Below are positions 8,010-16,299 of a DNA stretch of 64,000 nt, one piece after another (the first letter of the stretch is position 1; every line of letters begins with the position of its first letter). The notes beneath the pieces are model-generated. The model was not told the DNA's origin, searched no databases, and worked only from the letters and a program-made list of their open reading frames with translations. The DNA comes from Nocardia brasiliensis ATCC 700358 (GTDB taxonomy: Bacteria; Actinomycetota; Actinomycetes; Mycobacteriales; Mycobacteriaceae), in NCBI RefSeq assembly GCF_000250675.2, contig NC_018681.1, positions 7,316,001-7,380,000 of the forward strand. The letters are read 5' to 3'. Made by a program: the position numbers and the translations under genes.

Positions 8010-10129
8010 TAGAGGGTCTTGATGCCCTTGCGCCAGGCGTAGATCTGGGCGCGATTGAGGTCGCGGGTGGTGACGGTGTCCTTGAAGAAGAGGGTCAGCG
8101 ACAGGCCCTGGTCCACGTGCTGGGTGGCCGCGGCGTAGGTGTCGATGATCTTCTCGTAGCCGATCTCGTAGGCGTCGTCGTAGTACTCGAGGTTGTCGTT
8201 GTCGAGGTAGGGCGCCGGGTAGTAGACGCGGCCGATCTTGCCTTCCTTGCGGATCTCGATCTTCGACGCCACCGGGTGGATGGAACTGGTGGAGTGGTTG
8301 ATGTAGGAGATCGACCCGGTCGGCGGGACCGCCTGCAGGTTCTGGTTGTAGATGCCGTGCGCCATGACCGACGCCTTCAGCGCCCGCCAGTCGTCCTGGG
8401 TCGGGATGTGCACCCCGGCGTCGGCGAAAAGCCGCGCGATCCGCTCGGTTTTCGGCTCCCACACCTGCTCGGTGTACTTGTCGAAGTACTCACCGCTGGC
8501 GTACTTCGACTCCGGGAAGCCGCCGAAGTAGGTGCCGCGCTCCTGCGCGATCAGGTTCGACGCCCGGATCGCGTGGTAGACCACGGTGTAGAAGTAGATG
8601 TTGGTGAAGTCGATGCCCTCTTCGGAGCCGTAGTGCACCCGCTCGCGGGCCAGGTACCCGTGCAGGTTCATCTGACCGAGGCCGATCGCGTGCGACTCGT
8701 TGTTGCCCTGCTCGATCGAGGGCACCGAGTAGATGTGCGTCTGATCCGAGACCGCGGTCAGCGCCCGGATGGACGTCTCGATGGTCTGCGCGAAATCGGG
8801 TGAGTCCATCGTCTTGGCGATGTTCAGCGAGCCGAGGTTGCACGAGATGTCCTTGCCCACCTTGGCATAGGACAGGTCGTCGTTGAACACCGACGGCGTG
8901 GAGACCTGCAGGATCTCCGAGCACAGGTTGGAGTGGGTGATCTTGCCCGCGATCGGGTTCGCCCGGTTCACCGTGTCCTCGAACATGATGTACGGGTAGC
9001 CGGATTCGAACTGCAGCTCGGCGATGGTCTGGAAGAACTCGCGCGCCTTGATCTTCGACTTGCGGATCCGCTTGTCGTCGACCATCTCGTAGTACTTCTC
9101 GGTGACGTCGATATCGGCGAACGGCTTGCCGTAGATGCGCTCCACGTCGTACGGCGAGAACAGGTACATGTCCTCGTTCTTCTTCGCCAGCTCGAAGGTG
9201 ATGTCGGGGATCACCACGCCCAGCGAGAGGGTCTTGATGCGGATCTTCTCGTCCGCGTTCTCCCGCTTGGTGTCCAGGAACCGGTAGATGTCGGGGTGGT
9301 GCGCGTGCAGGTACACCGCGCCCGCGCCCTGGCGCGCGCCGAGCTGGTTGGCGTAGGAGAACGAGTCCTCCAGCAGCTTCATGATCGGGATGACGCCCGA
9401 GCTCTGGTTCTCGATCTTCTTGATCGGCGCGCCGTGCTCACGAATGTTGCTGAGCAGCAACGCGACCCCGCCGCCGCGCTTGGACAGCTGCAGCGCGGAG
9501 TTGATGGAGCGCCCGATGGACTCCATGTTGTCCTCGATGCGCAGCAGGAAGCAGGACACCGGCTCGCCGCGCTGCTTCTTGCCCGAGTTGAGGAAGGTGG
9601 GGGTGGCGGGCTGGAAACGGCCGTCGATGATCTCGTCGACCAGCTTGCCCGCGAGCACCTCGTCGCCGGCGGCGAGGGTGAGCGCGACCATGCAGACGCG
9701 ATCCTCGAACCGTTCCAGGTAGCGCTTGCCGTCGAAGGTCTTCAGCGTGTACGAGGTGTAGTACTTGAACGCGCCGAGGAAGGTGGGGAACCGGAACTTC
9801 TTGGCGTAGGCCTGCTGGAACAGCTTCTTGATGAACCCGCGGCTGTACTGCTCGAGCACCTCGGACTCGTAGTAGTTCTCGTCGACCAGGTAGTCCAGCT
9901 TCTCGTCCAGGTTGTGGAAGAAGACGGTGTTCTGGTTGACGTGCTGCAGGAAGTACTGGTGCGCCGCCTCCCGGTCCTTGTCGAACTGGATCTCACCGTT
10001 CGGGCCGTACAGGTTCAGCATCGCATTGAGGGCGTGGTAGTCGAGTACCTCGCCTGTCTCGGCATTGCGGACCGGTGGCTGCTCTAAGCGAGCCGTTTTT
10101 CCGGTCGGTGCTGTCGTTGTTGTTGCCAA
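7940..10129 (-). CDS. nrdE: Class Ib ribonucleotide reductase, large subunit NrdE
   Basis: Reduces ribonucleoside diphosphates to deoxyribonucleotides, using a tyrosyl radical from NrdF and electrons from NrdH. About 729 residues, nearly superimposable on mycobacterial NrdE from YHALNAMLNLYG to the C-terminal EGCVSCML, which holds the redox-active CxxC-type pair that exchanges with NrdH. Active-site cysteine regions are visible in EPVSCFLLRIED and SNLCSEILQ. No ATG or GTG start lies at the expected place; TTG at 10129 follows a GAGAGGGA ribosome-binding site and overlaps nrdI by 46 bases. An upstream ATG at 10213 would add 28 Arg-rich residues and is unlikely. nrdF is not in the window. Confidence 0.95.
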   Translation of the reverse strand: MATTTTAPTGKTARLEQPPVRNAETGEVLDYHALNAMLNLYGPNGEIQFDKDREAAHQYFLQHVNQNTVFFHNLDEKLDYLVDENYYESEVLEQYSRGFIKKLFQQAYAKKFRFPTFLGAFKYYTSYTLKTFDGKRYLERFEDRVCMVALTLAAGDEVLAGKLVDEIIDGRFQPATPTFLNSGKKQRGEPVSCFLLRIEDNMESIGRSINSALQLSKRGGGVALLLSNIREHGAPIKKIENQSSGVIPIMKLLEDSFSYANQLGARQGAGAVYLHAHHPDIYRFLDTKRENADEKIRIKTLSLGVVIPDITFELAKKNEDMYLFSPYDVERIYGKPFADIDVTEKYYEMVDDKRIRKSKIKAREFFQTIAELQFESGYPYIMFEDTVNRANPIAGKITHSNLCSEILQVSTPSVFNDDLSYAKVGKDISCNLGSLNIAKTMDSPDFAQTIETSIRALTAVSDQTHIYSVPSIEQGNNESHAIGLGQMNLHGYLARERVHYGSEEGIDFTNIYFYTVVYHAIRASNLIAQERGTYFGGFPESKYASGEYFDKYTEQVWEPKTERIARLFADAGVHIPTQDDWRALKASVMAHGIYNQNLQAVPPTGSISYINHSTSSIHPVASKIEIRKEGKIGRVYYPAPYLDNDNLEYYDDAYEIGYEKIIDTYAAATQHVDQGLSLTLFFKDTVTTRDLNRAQIYAWRKGIKTLYYIRLRQMALEGTEVEGCVSCML

Positions 10130-10599
10130 AACAATCCCAATCCCTCTCGGACGCGCTCGACGTCCTCGGCGGTTCCCATGAGTTCGAAGCGATACAGGTA
10201 GGGCACCCCGCACTTGCGCGAGATCACCTCACCCGCATAGCAGTAGGTGTCGCCGAAGTTCGTGTTACCCGCCGCGACCACGCCGCGCAGCAGCGCGCGG
10301 TTGTGCGGATCGTTGAGGAACTTGGCGACCTGGCGCGGCACGAAATCCTTGTCGGATCGGTGACCGCTGATGCTGTTCGGCCGTTGCGCGTCGAGCACGT
10401 GCCGACCGCCCCCGTAGGTGGGGACGATCAGCACGTAGGGCTCGTCGACGCGCAGCGAGTCGGCGGTATGCAATGGAATGCGAGTCGCCGGGATACCCAG
10501 CTTCTCGACGAAGCGGTGCGTGTTCTCCGAGGCGCTGGAGAAGTAGACCAGTGCGCCGGGTTCGGTGCTCGAGCGATCGTCGTTGCCGGACACGCTCAC
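10084..10599 (-). CDS. nrdI: Ribonucleotide reductase-associated flavodoxin NrdI
   Basis: A 171-residue flavodoxin-like protein that supplies the oxidant for assembling the manganese-tyrosyl radical cofactor of NrdF. Family features are ALVYFSSASENTHRFVEKLG (FMN phosphate loop), VPTYGGG, and the GVVAAGNTNFGDTYCYAG block that is diagnostic for NrdI. It lies between nrdH (29 bases upstream) and nrdE (46-base overlap), the usual nrdHIE order. The last 25 residues are Gln/Arg-rich and coincide with the nrdE overlap. Confidence 0.94.
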   Translation of the reverse strand: MSVSGNDDRSSTEPGALVYFSSASENTHRFVEKLGIPATRIPLHTADSLRVDEPYVLIVPTYGGGRHVLDAQRPNSISGHRSDKDFVPRQVAKFLNDPHNRALLRGVVAAGNTNFGDTYCYAGEVISRKCGVPYLYRFELMGTAEDVERVREGLGLFWQQQRQHRPEKRLA

Positions 10600-10628
10600 C
10601 TCACCTCTCTCGGAGGAACGGCGCGGCG

Positions 10629-10862
10629 TCAGGCCGCGACGGTCGCGAGCGACTTGATCCGGTCGGGCCGGAAGCCGGACCAGTGATCCTCACCGGCCAC
10701 CACGACCGGAGCCTGCAGGTAACCGAGGGCCATGACGTAGTCACGGGCCTCCTCGTTCTCCGAGATGTCGATCACCTCGTAGTCCACCCCGGCCTTGTCG
10801 AGGGCCTTGTAGGTGGCATTGCACTGGACGCAAGCGGGCTTGGTGTACACGGTGACGGTCAT
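10629..10862 (-). CDS. nrdH: Glutaredoxin-like electron donor NrdH
   Basis: A 77-residue NrdH-redoxin. The redox motif is CVQC near residue 11 and the C-terminal WSGFRPDRI is the thioredoxin-reductase recognition segment typical of NrdH. It passes electrons from thioredoxin reductase to NrdE. The open frame continues 63 codons upstream, but ATG 10862 has an AAGGAG ribosome-binding site about 12 bases away and gives the standard length. It is the first gene of nrdHIE; tandem NrdR-like boxes lie about 185-235 bases upstream. Confidence 0.95.
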   Translation of the reverse strand: MTVTVYTKPACVQCNATYKALDKAGVDYEVIDISENEEARDYVMALGYLQAPVVVAGEDHWSGFRPDRIKSLATVAA

Positions 10863-11047
10863 TGAGGTCCCTCTCTCCTTGTGCCTGATCCACAGCCTGT
10901 GATCCGTATGCCGGTCATTTCGACCGACCTGCAATGCACGATCCGAGTTGCTGCGCAAACTCCTGGATCTGGCCTCGAACCTCCTGCTCAGCCCCTTCGG
11001 GCCGAGGTACGCAGGGCGGGATGTCATGCCGTCTTCCAGTACCGAAG

Positions 11048-11095
11048 ACACTACACCTAGTGGCCGACAGATTCATACAACACGACATGTTGCGA
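11048..11095 (-). promoter_or_regulatory. Tandem NrdR boxes upstream of nrdHIE
   Basis: Two 16-bp sites resemble the NrdR consensus acaCwAtATaTwGtgt. Box 1 at 11048-11063, ACACTACACCTAGTGG, matches about 13 of 16 positions. Box 2 at 11080-11095, ACACGACATGTTGCGA, matches about 11. Their starts are 32 bp apart, three helical turns, the spacing NrdR needs for cooperative binding. NrdR represses nrd genes when dATP is high. Its gene is not in the window. Confidence 0.65.
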
Positions 11096-11216
11096 GTCAC
11101 AAGGATGAAATTCGAAGGCGGTAAGTACCTGGACACTCGATTCGCAACCCGACACGGCCGTGGTGCAGATCACAATTCCGTACCGTAGCTGATATCCAGC
11201 AAACCCTCGGGACAAG

Positions 11217-11256
11217 CGAAGAGGGCCACCTCTACCGGGAGAGATGGCCCTCTTCG
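11217..11256 (-). terminator. Hairpin downstream of the FMN reductase gene
   Basis: Perfect 12-bp arms CGAAGAGGGCCA and TGGCCCTCTTCG, extended inwards by CTCT/AGAG, enclose a short loop. It lies just after the minus-strand FMN reductase stop. There is no long T run, as is common in actinobacteria. Confidence 0.6.
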
Positions 11257-11272
11257 AGACCGGACGGGAAGC

Positions 11273-11842
11273 TTACACGGTGGCGAGTTGGCCGCGCGCC
11301 GCCTCCACCAACTCGTGCACCGAGGCCGCGAGCTCGGTCAGCGCTTCCGCGTCTTCGCGCGGGTGTGTCGCGGCGAACCGCTCGCCGATCGTGGCGAAGC
11401 GCAGATGCGCGGCCTCCACGACCACGGCGCCGGCCACCCCGAGCGACTTGACCGTGTCGCCATGCGCCCACTGGGCGGCGCGCGGGCTGATCGAGGCGCT
11501 GATCACGGCAGTCGGCTTGGCCTTGATCGCGCCCGCGCCGTATGGGCGCGAGGCCCAGTCGATCGCGTTCTTCAACACGCCGGGCAGCGTGCCGTTGTAT
11601 TCGGGCGTCACGATCAGCAGACCGTCGGCCGCGGCGATCGCATCGCGCAGGGCCTGCGCCTGCGCGGGCACGGCTCCCTCGATATCGAGGTCTTCGTTGT
11701 AGAAAGGAATATCGGCGAGACCCTCGTAGAGCGTGACCTCTACGCCCTCGGGGGCAGTGAGGGCAGCGGTCTCGGCCAGTCGTCGATTGATCGACGCGGC
11801 ACGGAGGCTACCGACGAGAGCGAGGATGCGGGTCTGTCCCAT
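11273..11842 (-). CDS. NADPH-dependent FMN reductase family protein
   Basis: A 189-residue flavodoxin-like NAD(P)H:FMN/quinone reductase (FMN_red, YieF/ChrR type). The N-terminal LVGSLRAASINRRLAE is the FMN-phosphate loop and VTPEYNGTLPGVLKNAIDW is the second flavin-binding block, both highly characteristic. The ATG at 11842 is chosen because the sequence upstream in the same frame has no family similarity. The gene is divergent from a TetR regulator, with a near-perfect palindrome between them, so it is probably a target of that TetR. Likely role: two-electron reduction of quinones or electrophiles; substrate unknown. Confidence 0.88.
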   Translation of the reverse strand: MGQTRILALVGSLRAASINRRLAETAALTAPEGVEVTLYEGLADIPFYNEDLDIEGAVPAQAQALRDAIAAADGLLIVTPEYNGTLPGVLKNAIDWASRPYGAGAIKAKPTAVISASISPRAAQWAHGDTVKSLGVAGAVVVEAAHLRFATIGERFAATHPREDAEALTELAASVHELVEAARGQLATV

Positions 11843-11890
11843 GACGACTCCTGGTGTACTGAGTGTGGTGTCCGAACTTTCACCTGACAC

Positions 11891-11912
11891 TAACCGGACC
11901 ACGGTCCGATTA
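11891..11912. promoter_or_regulatory. TetR-type palindromic operator
   Basis: A 22-bp palindrome with arms TAACCGGACC and GGTCCGATTA (9 of 10 positions pair; the inner CGGACC/GGTCCG is perfect) around AC. It lies between the divergent FMN reductase and TetR genes, 18 bases before the tetR start, and fits an autoregulatory operator serving both. Confidence 0.7.
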
Positions 11913-11929
11913 CTTCCCGCGGAGACTGC

Positions 11930-12589
11930 GTGAGTGCTGTGAGCTACCCCACTTCGGATATCCCGATGCCCGAAGGCCGACCGCTGCTCGGCATCGGCGC
12001 GCCGCTCCCCGGCACGGCCGAGCCCACCGAACGCGCCGACGCCGCGCGCAATCGGCAGCTGCTGCTCGACGCCGCGCAGCAGTTGGTCCGCGAGCACGAC
12101 GTCGACAGTCTCACCATGGACGCACTCGCCAAACGGGCCGGCGTCGGCAAGGGCACCGTCTTCCGCCGGTTCGGCAATCGATCCGGGCTACTGCTGGCGC
12201 TACTCGACCATTCGGAGCGAAAGTTCCAGCACGCGTTCATGTTCGGCCCGCCCCCGCTGGGCCCCGGCGCGCCGCCGGCCGACCGGCTCGTCGCGTTCGG
12301 CCGGGCCCGGTTGCTCGACATCGACGTGGAAGGCGAGCTGTATCGCGCCGCTGAGGTCGGCGAGGCCGGCGAGCGGTTTTCCGGCGCGCCCTATCTGCTG
12401 CTCAAGGCGCACGTGGCGATGCTGCTGCGGGAGGCGGGCGTACCGGGCGAGATTCCGCTGCTCGCCGACAGCCTGGTCGCGGCGCTGGGCTCGGCGCTGG
12501 TCATGCACCAGATGCACACCCAGGGGTACAGCCGCGAACAGATCGGGGACAACTGGGAAGCCTTGGTTCGCCGCGTTGTTTCGGGATGA
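11930..12589 (+). CDS. TetR family transcriptional regulator
   Basis: A 219-residue regulator. After a 40-residue Pro-rich N-terminal extension, the TetR_N helix-turn-helix runs from RNRQLLLDAAQQLV through LTMDALAKRAGVGKGTVFRRFG to about residue 90. The C-terminal ligand domain is Leu/Ala-rich and gives no ligand clue. The GTG start at 11930 is the first in frame; an in-frame GTG lies 9 bases further on. Divergent from an FMN reductase with a shared palindromic operator. nadE follows 22 bases downstream and may be read through. Confidence 0.87.
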   Translation: MSAVSYPTSDIPMPEGRPLLGIGAPLPGTAEPTERADAARNRQLLLDAAQQLVREHDVDSLTMDALAKRAGVGKGTVFRRFGNRSGLLLALLDHSERKFQHAFMFGPPPLGPGAPPADRLVAFGRARLLDIDVEGELYRAAEVGEAGERFSGAPYLLLKAHVAMLLREAGVPGEIPLLADSLVAALGSALVMHQMHTQGYSREQIGDNWEALVRRVVSG

Positions 12590-12611
12590 ACAGTCAGTAG
12601 AGTGGGCTGGC

Positions 12612-13439
12612 ATGCGGAACCTGCGCGAACAGATCATTGCGGAATTGGGCGTTCAGCCGAGTATCGAACCGAAAGCCGAGGTGCGGCGCCGGGTCGACTT
12701 CCTGAAGGACTATCTGAACGCTACTCCCGCAAAGGGTTTCGTGCTCGGCATCAGCGGCGGTCAGGACAGCTCGCTGGCCGGGCGGCTGTGTCAGCTGGCC
12801 GTCGAGGAACTGCGGGCCGACGGCGCGGACGCCACCTTCCTGGCGGTGCGGCTGCCCTACGGCGTCCAAGCCGATGAGGCCGACGCGCGCACCGCGCTGC
12901 GTTTCATCCAGCCGGACAAGTCGGTGTCGGTGAACGTGCGACCCAGCGCGAACGCGGCCGCGGGCGAGGTGGCCTCCGCGTTGAAGATCGACAAGCTGCG
13001 CGACTTCGTGCGCGGCAATATCAAGGCGCGCGAACGGATGGTGATCCAGTACGCCCTGGCGGGACAGGAGAACCTGCTGGTGGTCGGCACCGACCACGCG
13101 GCCGAGGCGGTGACCGGCTTCTTCACCAAGTACGGCGACGGCGGCGTGGACCTGACCCCGCTCACCGGCCTGACCAAACGGCAGGGCGCGGCACTGCTGC
13201 AAGAGCTGGGCGCACCGGCGAGCGTGTGGTCCAAGGTCCCGACCGCGGATCTGGAGGACGACCGGCCCGCTCTGCCCGACGAGGAGGCGCTCGGCCTCAC
13301 CTACCGCGAGATCGACGACTATCTCGAGGGCGCGGACGTCACCGCCGAGGTCGCCGAGCGGATCGAGTCCATCTTCCGCGCCACCCGGCACAAGCGCGCC
13401 GTCCCGGTGACCCCGCTCGATACCTGGTGGCGCGAATAG
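12612..13439 (+). CDS. nadE: Ammonia-dependent NAD+ synthetase
   Basis: Converts nicotinic acid adenine dinucleotide to NAD+ with ATP and ammonia. The 275-residue length matches the short NadE of E. coli and Bacillus without an N-terminal glutaminase domain. The PP-loop is GISGGQDSSLAGRL. Other family blocks are ARERMVIQYALAGQENLLVVGT and the KYGDGGVDLTPLTGLTKRQG segment, plus TADLEDDRPALPDEEALGL. ATG 12612 is selected because the 12 codons before it have no family character. Mycobacteria rely on a long glutamine-dependent NadE, so this may be an additional enzyme. Confidence 0.95.
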   Translation: MRNLREQIIAELGVQPSIEPKAEVRRRVDFLKDYLNATPAKGFVLGISGGQDSSLAGRLCQLAVEELRADGADATFLAVRLPYGVQADEADARTALRFIQPDKSVSVNVRPSANAAAGEVASALKIDKLRDFVRGNIKARERMVIQYALAGQENLLVVGTDHAAEAVTGFFTKYGDGGVDLTPLTGLTKRQGAALLQELGAPASVWSKVPTADLEDDRPALPDEEALGLTYREIDDYLEGADVTAEVAERIESIFRATRHKRAVPVTPLDTWWRE

Positions 13440-13456
13440 CGTCCGGCCACAACCGG

Positions 13457-14704
13457 TTACGCGTCAGCGCGGATGCGGGCGGTCACCTCGGCCAGGCGGC
13501 GGATGAGGAAGCGGCGGACCTGATCGTTCGGGGTCCGCTCCAGCGCCACCCGATAGTTGTCGGCCGCCTCCGGATACCGGGCGGCGCGGCGGAGCAGGTC
13601 GGCGCGGGTGGCGGGCACCAGGTGCGAGGTACCGAGGCGGGGATGATCGGCCACCTCGTCCAGCGCGGCCAGGCCCGCGTCGAAGCCGTGCCGGAAGGCG
13701 ACGGCGATCGCCCGGTTCACCCGGATCACCGGCGACGCGGAGTACCCGAGTAGTTCGTCGTAGGCCGAAACAACTGCGGCCCAATCGGTTTCCGCGAAGC
13801 TGGGCGCGGTGGCGTGCGCAGCGGCGATCCGGGCCTGGATCAGGTAGGGGCCGTTGCCCGCCGCGGCGGCCGAGATCAGGCAGCGCAGTCCGGACTCGAT
13901 CGCGACCCGATTCCAGCGGGCCCGGTCCTGGTCCTCGAGCGGCACCAGATCGCCTTCGGCACTGCGCCTTTGGGTTCGGCGACTGTCGTTCAGCAGCATC
14001 AGGGCGAGCAGCGCCCGCGCCTCCGGCTCCCCCGGCAGCAACCCGCACAGCAGCCGTCCGAGCCGGATCGCCTCGTCGCACAACTCGTCTCGGATGGCGG
14101 CCGGGCCCGTGGTCGCGGCGTAGCCCTCGGTGAACACCAGGTAGACGCACGCCAGCACGGCGGGCACCCGCTCGGGCAGCAGGTGCACCGGCGGCACCCG
14201 CAACGGAATACCGGCCGCGCGGATCTTCGCCTTCGCCCGGGTGAGCCGTTGCGCCACAGTGTGTTCCGGCTGCAGGAAGGCCCGGGCGATCTCGACCGTG
14301 CGCAACCCGCACACCAGCCGCAACGTCAAGGCGACCTGAGATTCCTGCGACAGCGCGGGATGGCAGCAGGTGAAGATCATGCGGAGTTGGTCGTCCGGTA
14401 CCGGCGTCACGTCGGGCTCCTCGTTCGGCACGGTCAGCAGGACGGCGTCCTGCTCTTTGGCGCCCCGGGCCGATTCGCGCCGCACCCGGTCCAGTGCGCG
14501 ATTGCGCGCCGCGGTGGTGATCCAGGCGCCCGGGTTGGCCGGCACCCCGCGCTCCGGCCAACTGCGCAGCGCGTCGGCGAACGCCTCGTGCACCGCGTCC
14601 TCGGCCAGCCCGATATCGCCGACCAGCCGGGCGACCGTGGCCAGGGCACGGCCGAATTCGGCCCGGTAGATGCCGTCGATCGCCGTGTCCTGGCCGTCGC
14701 GCAC
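13457..14704 (-). CDS. ECF sigma factor, ECF42-like, with TPR-like C-terminal extension
   Basis: A 415-residue sigma-70-like factor. Region 2 (EFGRALATVARLVGDIGLAEDAVHEAFADAL, then WITTAARNRALDRVRR) and region 4 (LRLVCGLRTVEIARAFLQPEHTVAQRLTRAK) fill the first 190 residues. The remaining 220 residues form the long helical, TPR-like domain (DUF6596 type) that marks ECF42; no anti-sigma factor is seen. Two YCII/DGPF genes lie directly upstream, the standard ECF42 neighbourhood. GTG 14704 begins 2 bases after the stop of the preceding YCII gene; the ORF open beyond it is antisense-like filler. It probably drives the two YCII genes through the shared promoter motif. Confidence 0.88.
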   Translation of the reverse strand: MRDGQDTAIDGIYRAEFGRALATVARLVGDIGLAEDAVHEAFADALRSWPERGVPANPGAWITTAARNRALDRVRRESARGAKEQDAVLLTVPNEEPDVTPVPDDQLRMIFTCCHPALSQESQVALTLRLVCGLRTVEIARAFLQPEHTVAQRLTRAKAKIRAAGIPLRVPPVHLLPERVPAVLACVYLVFTEGYAATTGPAAIRDELCDEAIRLGRLLCGLLPGEPEARALLALMLLNDSRRTQRRSAEGDLVPLEDQDRARWNRVAIESGLRCLISAAAAGNGPYLIQARIAAAHATAPSFAETDWAAVVSAYDELLGYSASPVIRVNRAIAVAFRHGFDAGLAALDEVADHPRLGTSHLVPATRADLLRRAARYPEAADNYRVALERTPNDQVRRFLIRRLAEVTARIRADA

Positions 14705-14706
14705 GA

Positions 14707-15420
14707 TCAGAAACCCACGTCGACGATCCGGCGCACCTCGGTGCGCCCCTTCTCGCCACGCGGGATCCGCGCCCCGATCTCGCCGGCCTGCGCCGGACTC
14801 GCCGCGGTGAACACATAGAGCCCGTCGACCACCTCGGCGCCCTCGGTGAACGGACCATCGGTGCGCAACAGCCCGCCATCGCGTTCCCGCACGATGGTCG
14901 CCTCGGTCGGCGGCCGCAGCGCGCCGCCGCCCCGGATCGCCGCGCCCACCTGCTCGACGAACTGCTGATGTGCGGCGGCCATCGCGTCCCACTCCGGCGT
15001 GTCTGGTGCGACGAAATCGCCCTGCGGCGACCACAGCAGCGCCAACCACCAGTCGGCGCCGGGCGTCGAGTGCGGCAGCCACATCTGCATCGGCCGCACC
15101 TCGATCGAGCCCTGCGCCGCCGCCGGGATCTTCCTGGCGAGCTGGACCGCCTCGTCCAGGTTCGCGCAGTCGAACACGTAGAAACCGGTGACCACCTCGT
15201 TCTGTTCGGTGAACGGACCATCGGTGATCAGTGTTTCGCCCGCACCGCCGCGGATATTGACCGCCGTCGCCGACGGGTAGAGCGCCGCGCCGCCCGCGAT
15301 CGCCGCGGCCGCCTGCTCCTGGAACGCCGCGTACTTCGCGACGCCCGCGGTGAACTCGGGTGTGCCCGGCGCGGCGCTCGGTCCGGATTCGCCGCCGACA
15401 ATCGTGGCCAAGTAGTGCAT
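14707..15420 (-). CDS. YCII/DGPF-domain protein, copy 1
   Basis: A 237-residue protein made of two YCII (YCII-related, DGPF) domains in tandem. Each half has the diagnostic DGPF box (ITDGPFTEQNEVVTGFYVF and RTDGPFTEGAEVVDGLYVF), followed by a block ending in EVRP or EVRR. These small alpha/beta barrel proteins accompany ECF sigma factors; their biochemical role is unknown. ATG 15420 has AGGAAGG 9 bases upstream; a TTG three codons earlier is less likely. The same length and order of blocks as the next gene show a tandem duplication. The stop lies 2 bases before the ECF42 start, so the genes are co-transcribed. Confidence 0.85.
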   Translation of the reverse strand: MHYLATIVGGESGPSAAPGTPEFTAGVAKYAAFQEQAAAAIAGGAALYPSATAVNIRGGAGETLITDGPFTEQNEVVTGFYVFDCANLDEAVQLARKIPAAAQGSIEVRPMQMWLPHSTPGADWWLALLWSPQGDFVAPDTPEWDAMAAAHQQFVEQVGAAIRGGGALRPPTEATIVRERDGGLLRTDGPFTEGAEVVDGLYVFTAASPAQAGEIGARIPRGEKGRTEVRRIVDVGF

Positions 15421-15471
15421 GGTCGCCAACCTTCCTCGAACGGAGGGGCCCGATACCCTTCCCTACCCAGA

Positions 15472-15499
15472 CGACGAACGCCGCGCGGATTTCTCTACA
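15472..15499 (-). promoter_or_regulatory. ECF-type promoter upstream of YCII copy 1
   Basis: On the minus strand TGTAGA (15494-15499), a 17-bp spacer and CGTCG (15472-15476). The identical arrangement stands before the second YCII gene at 16300-16327, including the flanking GAGA and TT. It resembles ECF -35/-10 elements (TGTCGA and CGTC type) and is the likely target of the neighbouring ECF42-like sigma factor. Confidence 0.6.
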
Positions 15500-15536
15500 C
15501 CCGACCCGAAACTATTTCTACTCGCGGGTCCTGCGC

Positions 15537-16250
15537 TCAGTCGTCGAGTTCGACGACGCGGCGCAGTTCCACGTGTCCTTTCTCGCCACAGGGGATCTGG
15601 CTCGCGATCTCGGTCGCGGCGGCCTGGTCCGGGGCGGCGAACAGGTACAGGCCGTCGATCACGTCGGCCGATTCGGCGAACGGGCCGTCGGTGAGGGACA
15701 GGCGTCCGTCGCGGACCCGCACGGTCGTCGCGGTGGCCGGCGGCTGTACGGCCCCGCCGCCGCGGATCGCTGCGCCGAACTTCGCGCCGAACCGCTGATG
15801 CTCGGCCACCGCGGGATCCCATTCGGGGGTGCCCGGCGCGATCACCGCGCCCGGCGTCTCCCAGAGCAGCGCGAGCCACCAGTCCGGGCCGGGCTCGGCG
15901 TGCGGCGCCCATTGGACCAGCGGACGCAGTTCGACCGCGCCGTCCTCGGCCGCGGGGGCCTGCCGGGCCAGTTCGATGGCCTCGTCCAGGTCCGCGCAGT
16001 CGAACACGAGGAACCCGCCGACCACCTCGGTCTGCTCGGGGAACGGGCCGTTGGTCGTGATCAGCCTGCCACCGGTGTGCCGGAGTTCGACGGCGGTCTC
16101 CGCCGGGAACAGCGCGACGCCGCCCGCGATCGCCGCGCCCGCCGCGGCCTCGAAGGCGGCGTAACGCGCGACCTCCGCGTCGAATTCCGGGGTGCCCGGC
16201 TCGGCGTAGGGCGCGTCCGCGGGTCCCACCAATGTCGCCAAGTACTGCAT
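15537..16250 (-). CDS. YCII/DGPF-domain protein, copy 2
   Basis: A 237-residue paralogue of the adjacent YCII gene, also with two domains. DGPF appears as TNGPFPEQTEVVGGFLVF in the first half (D replaced by N) and LTDGPFAESADVIDGLYLF in the second. ATG 16250 is preceded by AGGAAGG at 9 bases, the same context as copy 1; an ATG three codons upstream sits directly on the ribosome-binding site and is rejected. It heads a three-gene minus-strand unit with copy 1 and the ECF42-like sigma factor, though a second promoter lies before copy 1. Confidence 0.85.
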   Translation of the reverse strand: MQYLATLVGPADAPYAEPGTPEFDAEVARYAAFEAAAGAAIAGGVALFPAETAVELRHTGGRLITTNGPFPEQTEVVGGFLVFDCADLDEAIELARQAPAAEDGAVELRPLVQWAPHAEPGPDWWLALLWETPGAVIAPGTPEWDPAVAEHQRFGAKFGAAIRGGGAVQPPATATTVRVRDGRLSLTDGPFAESADVIDGLYLFAAPDQAAATEIASQIPCGEKGHVELRRVVELDD

Positions 16251-16299
16251 GATCGCCATCCTTCCTCGAATCGAAGGGCCTGCTGCCCCTCTATTCAAG

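Noticed and set aside
7835..10087. Long plus-strand ORFs opposite nrdE
   Set aside because: They are mirror frames of the highly conserved nrdE gene with Val/Leu/Asp-rich composition and no family similarity.
10863..11216. Additional gene upstream of nrdH (frames at 10934-11188 and 10915-11136)
   Set aside because: Short, overlap the NrdR boxes and promoter, lack ribosome-binding sites and recognisable sequence.
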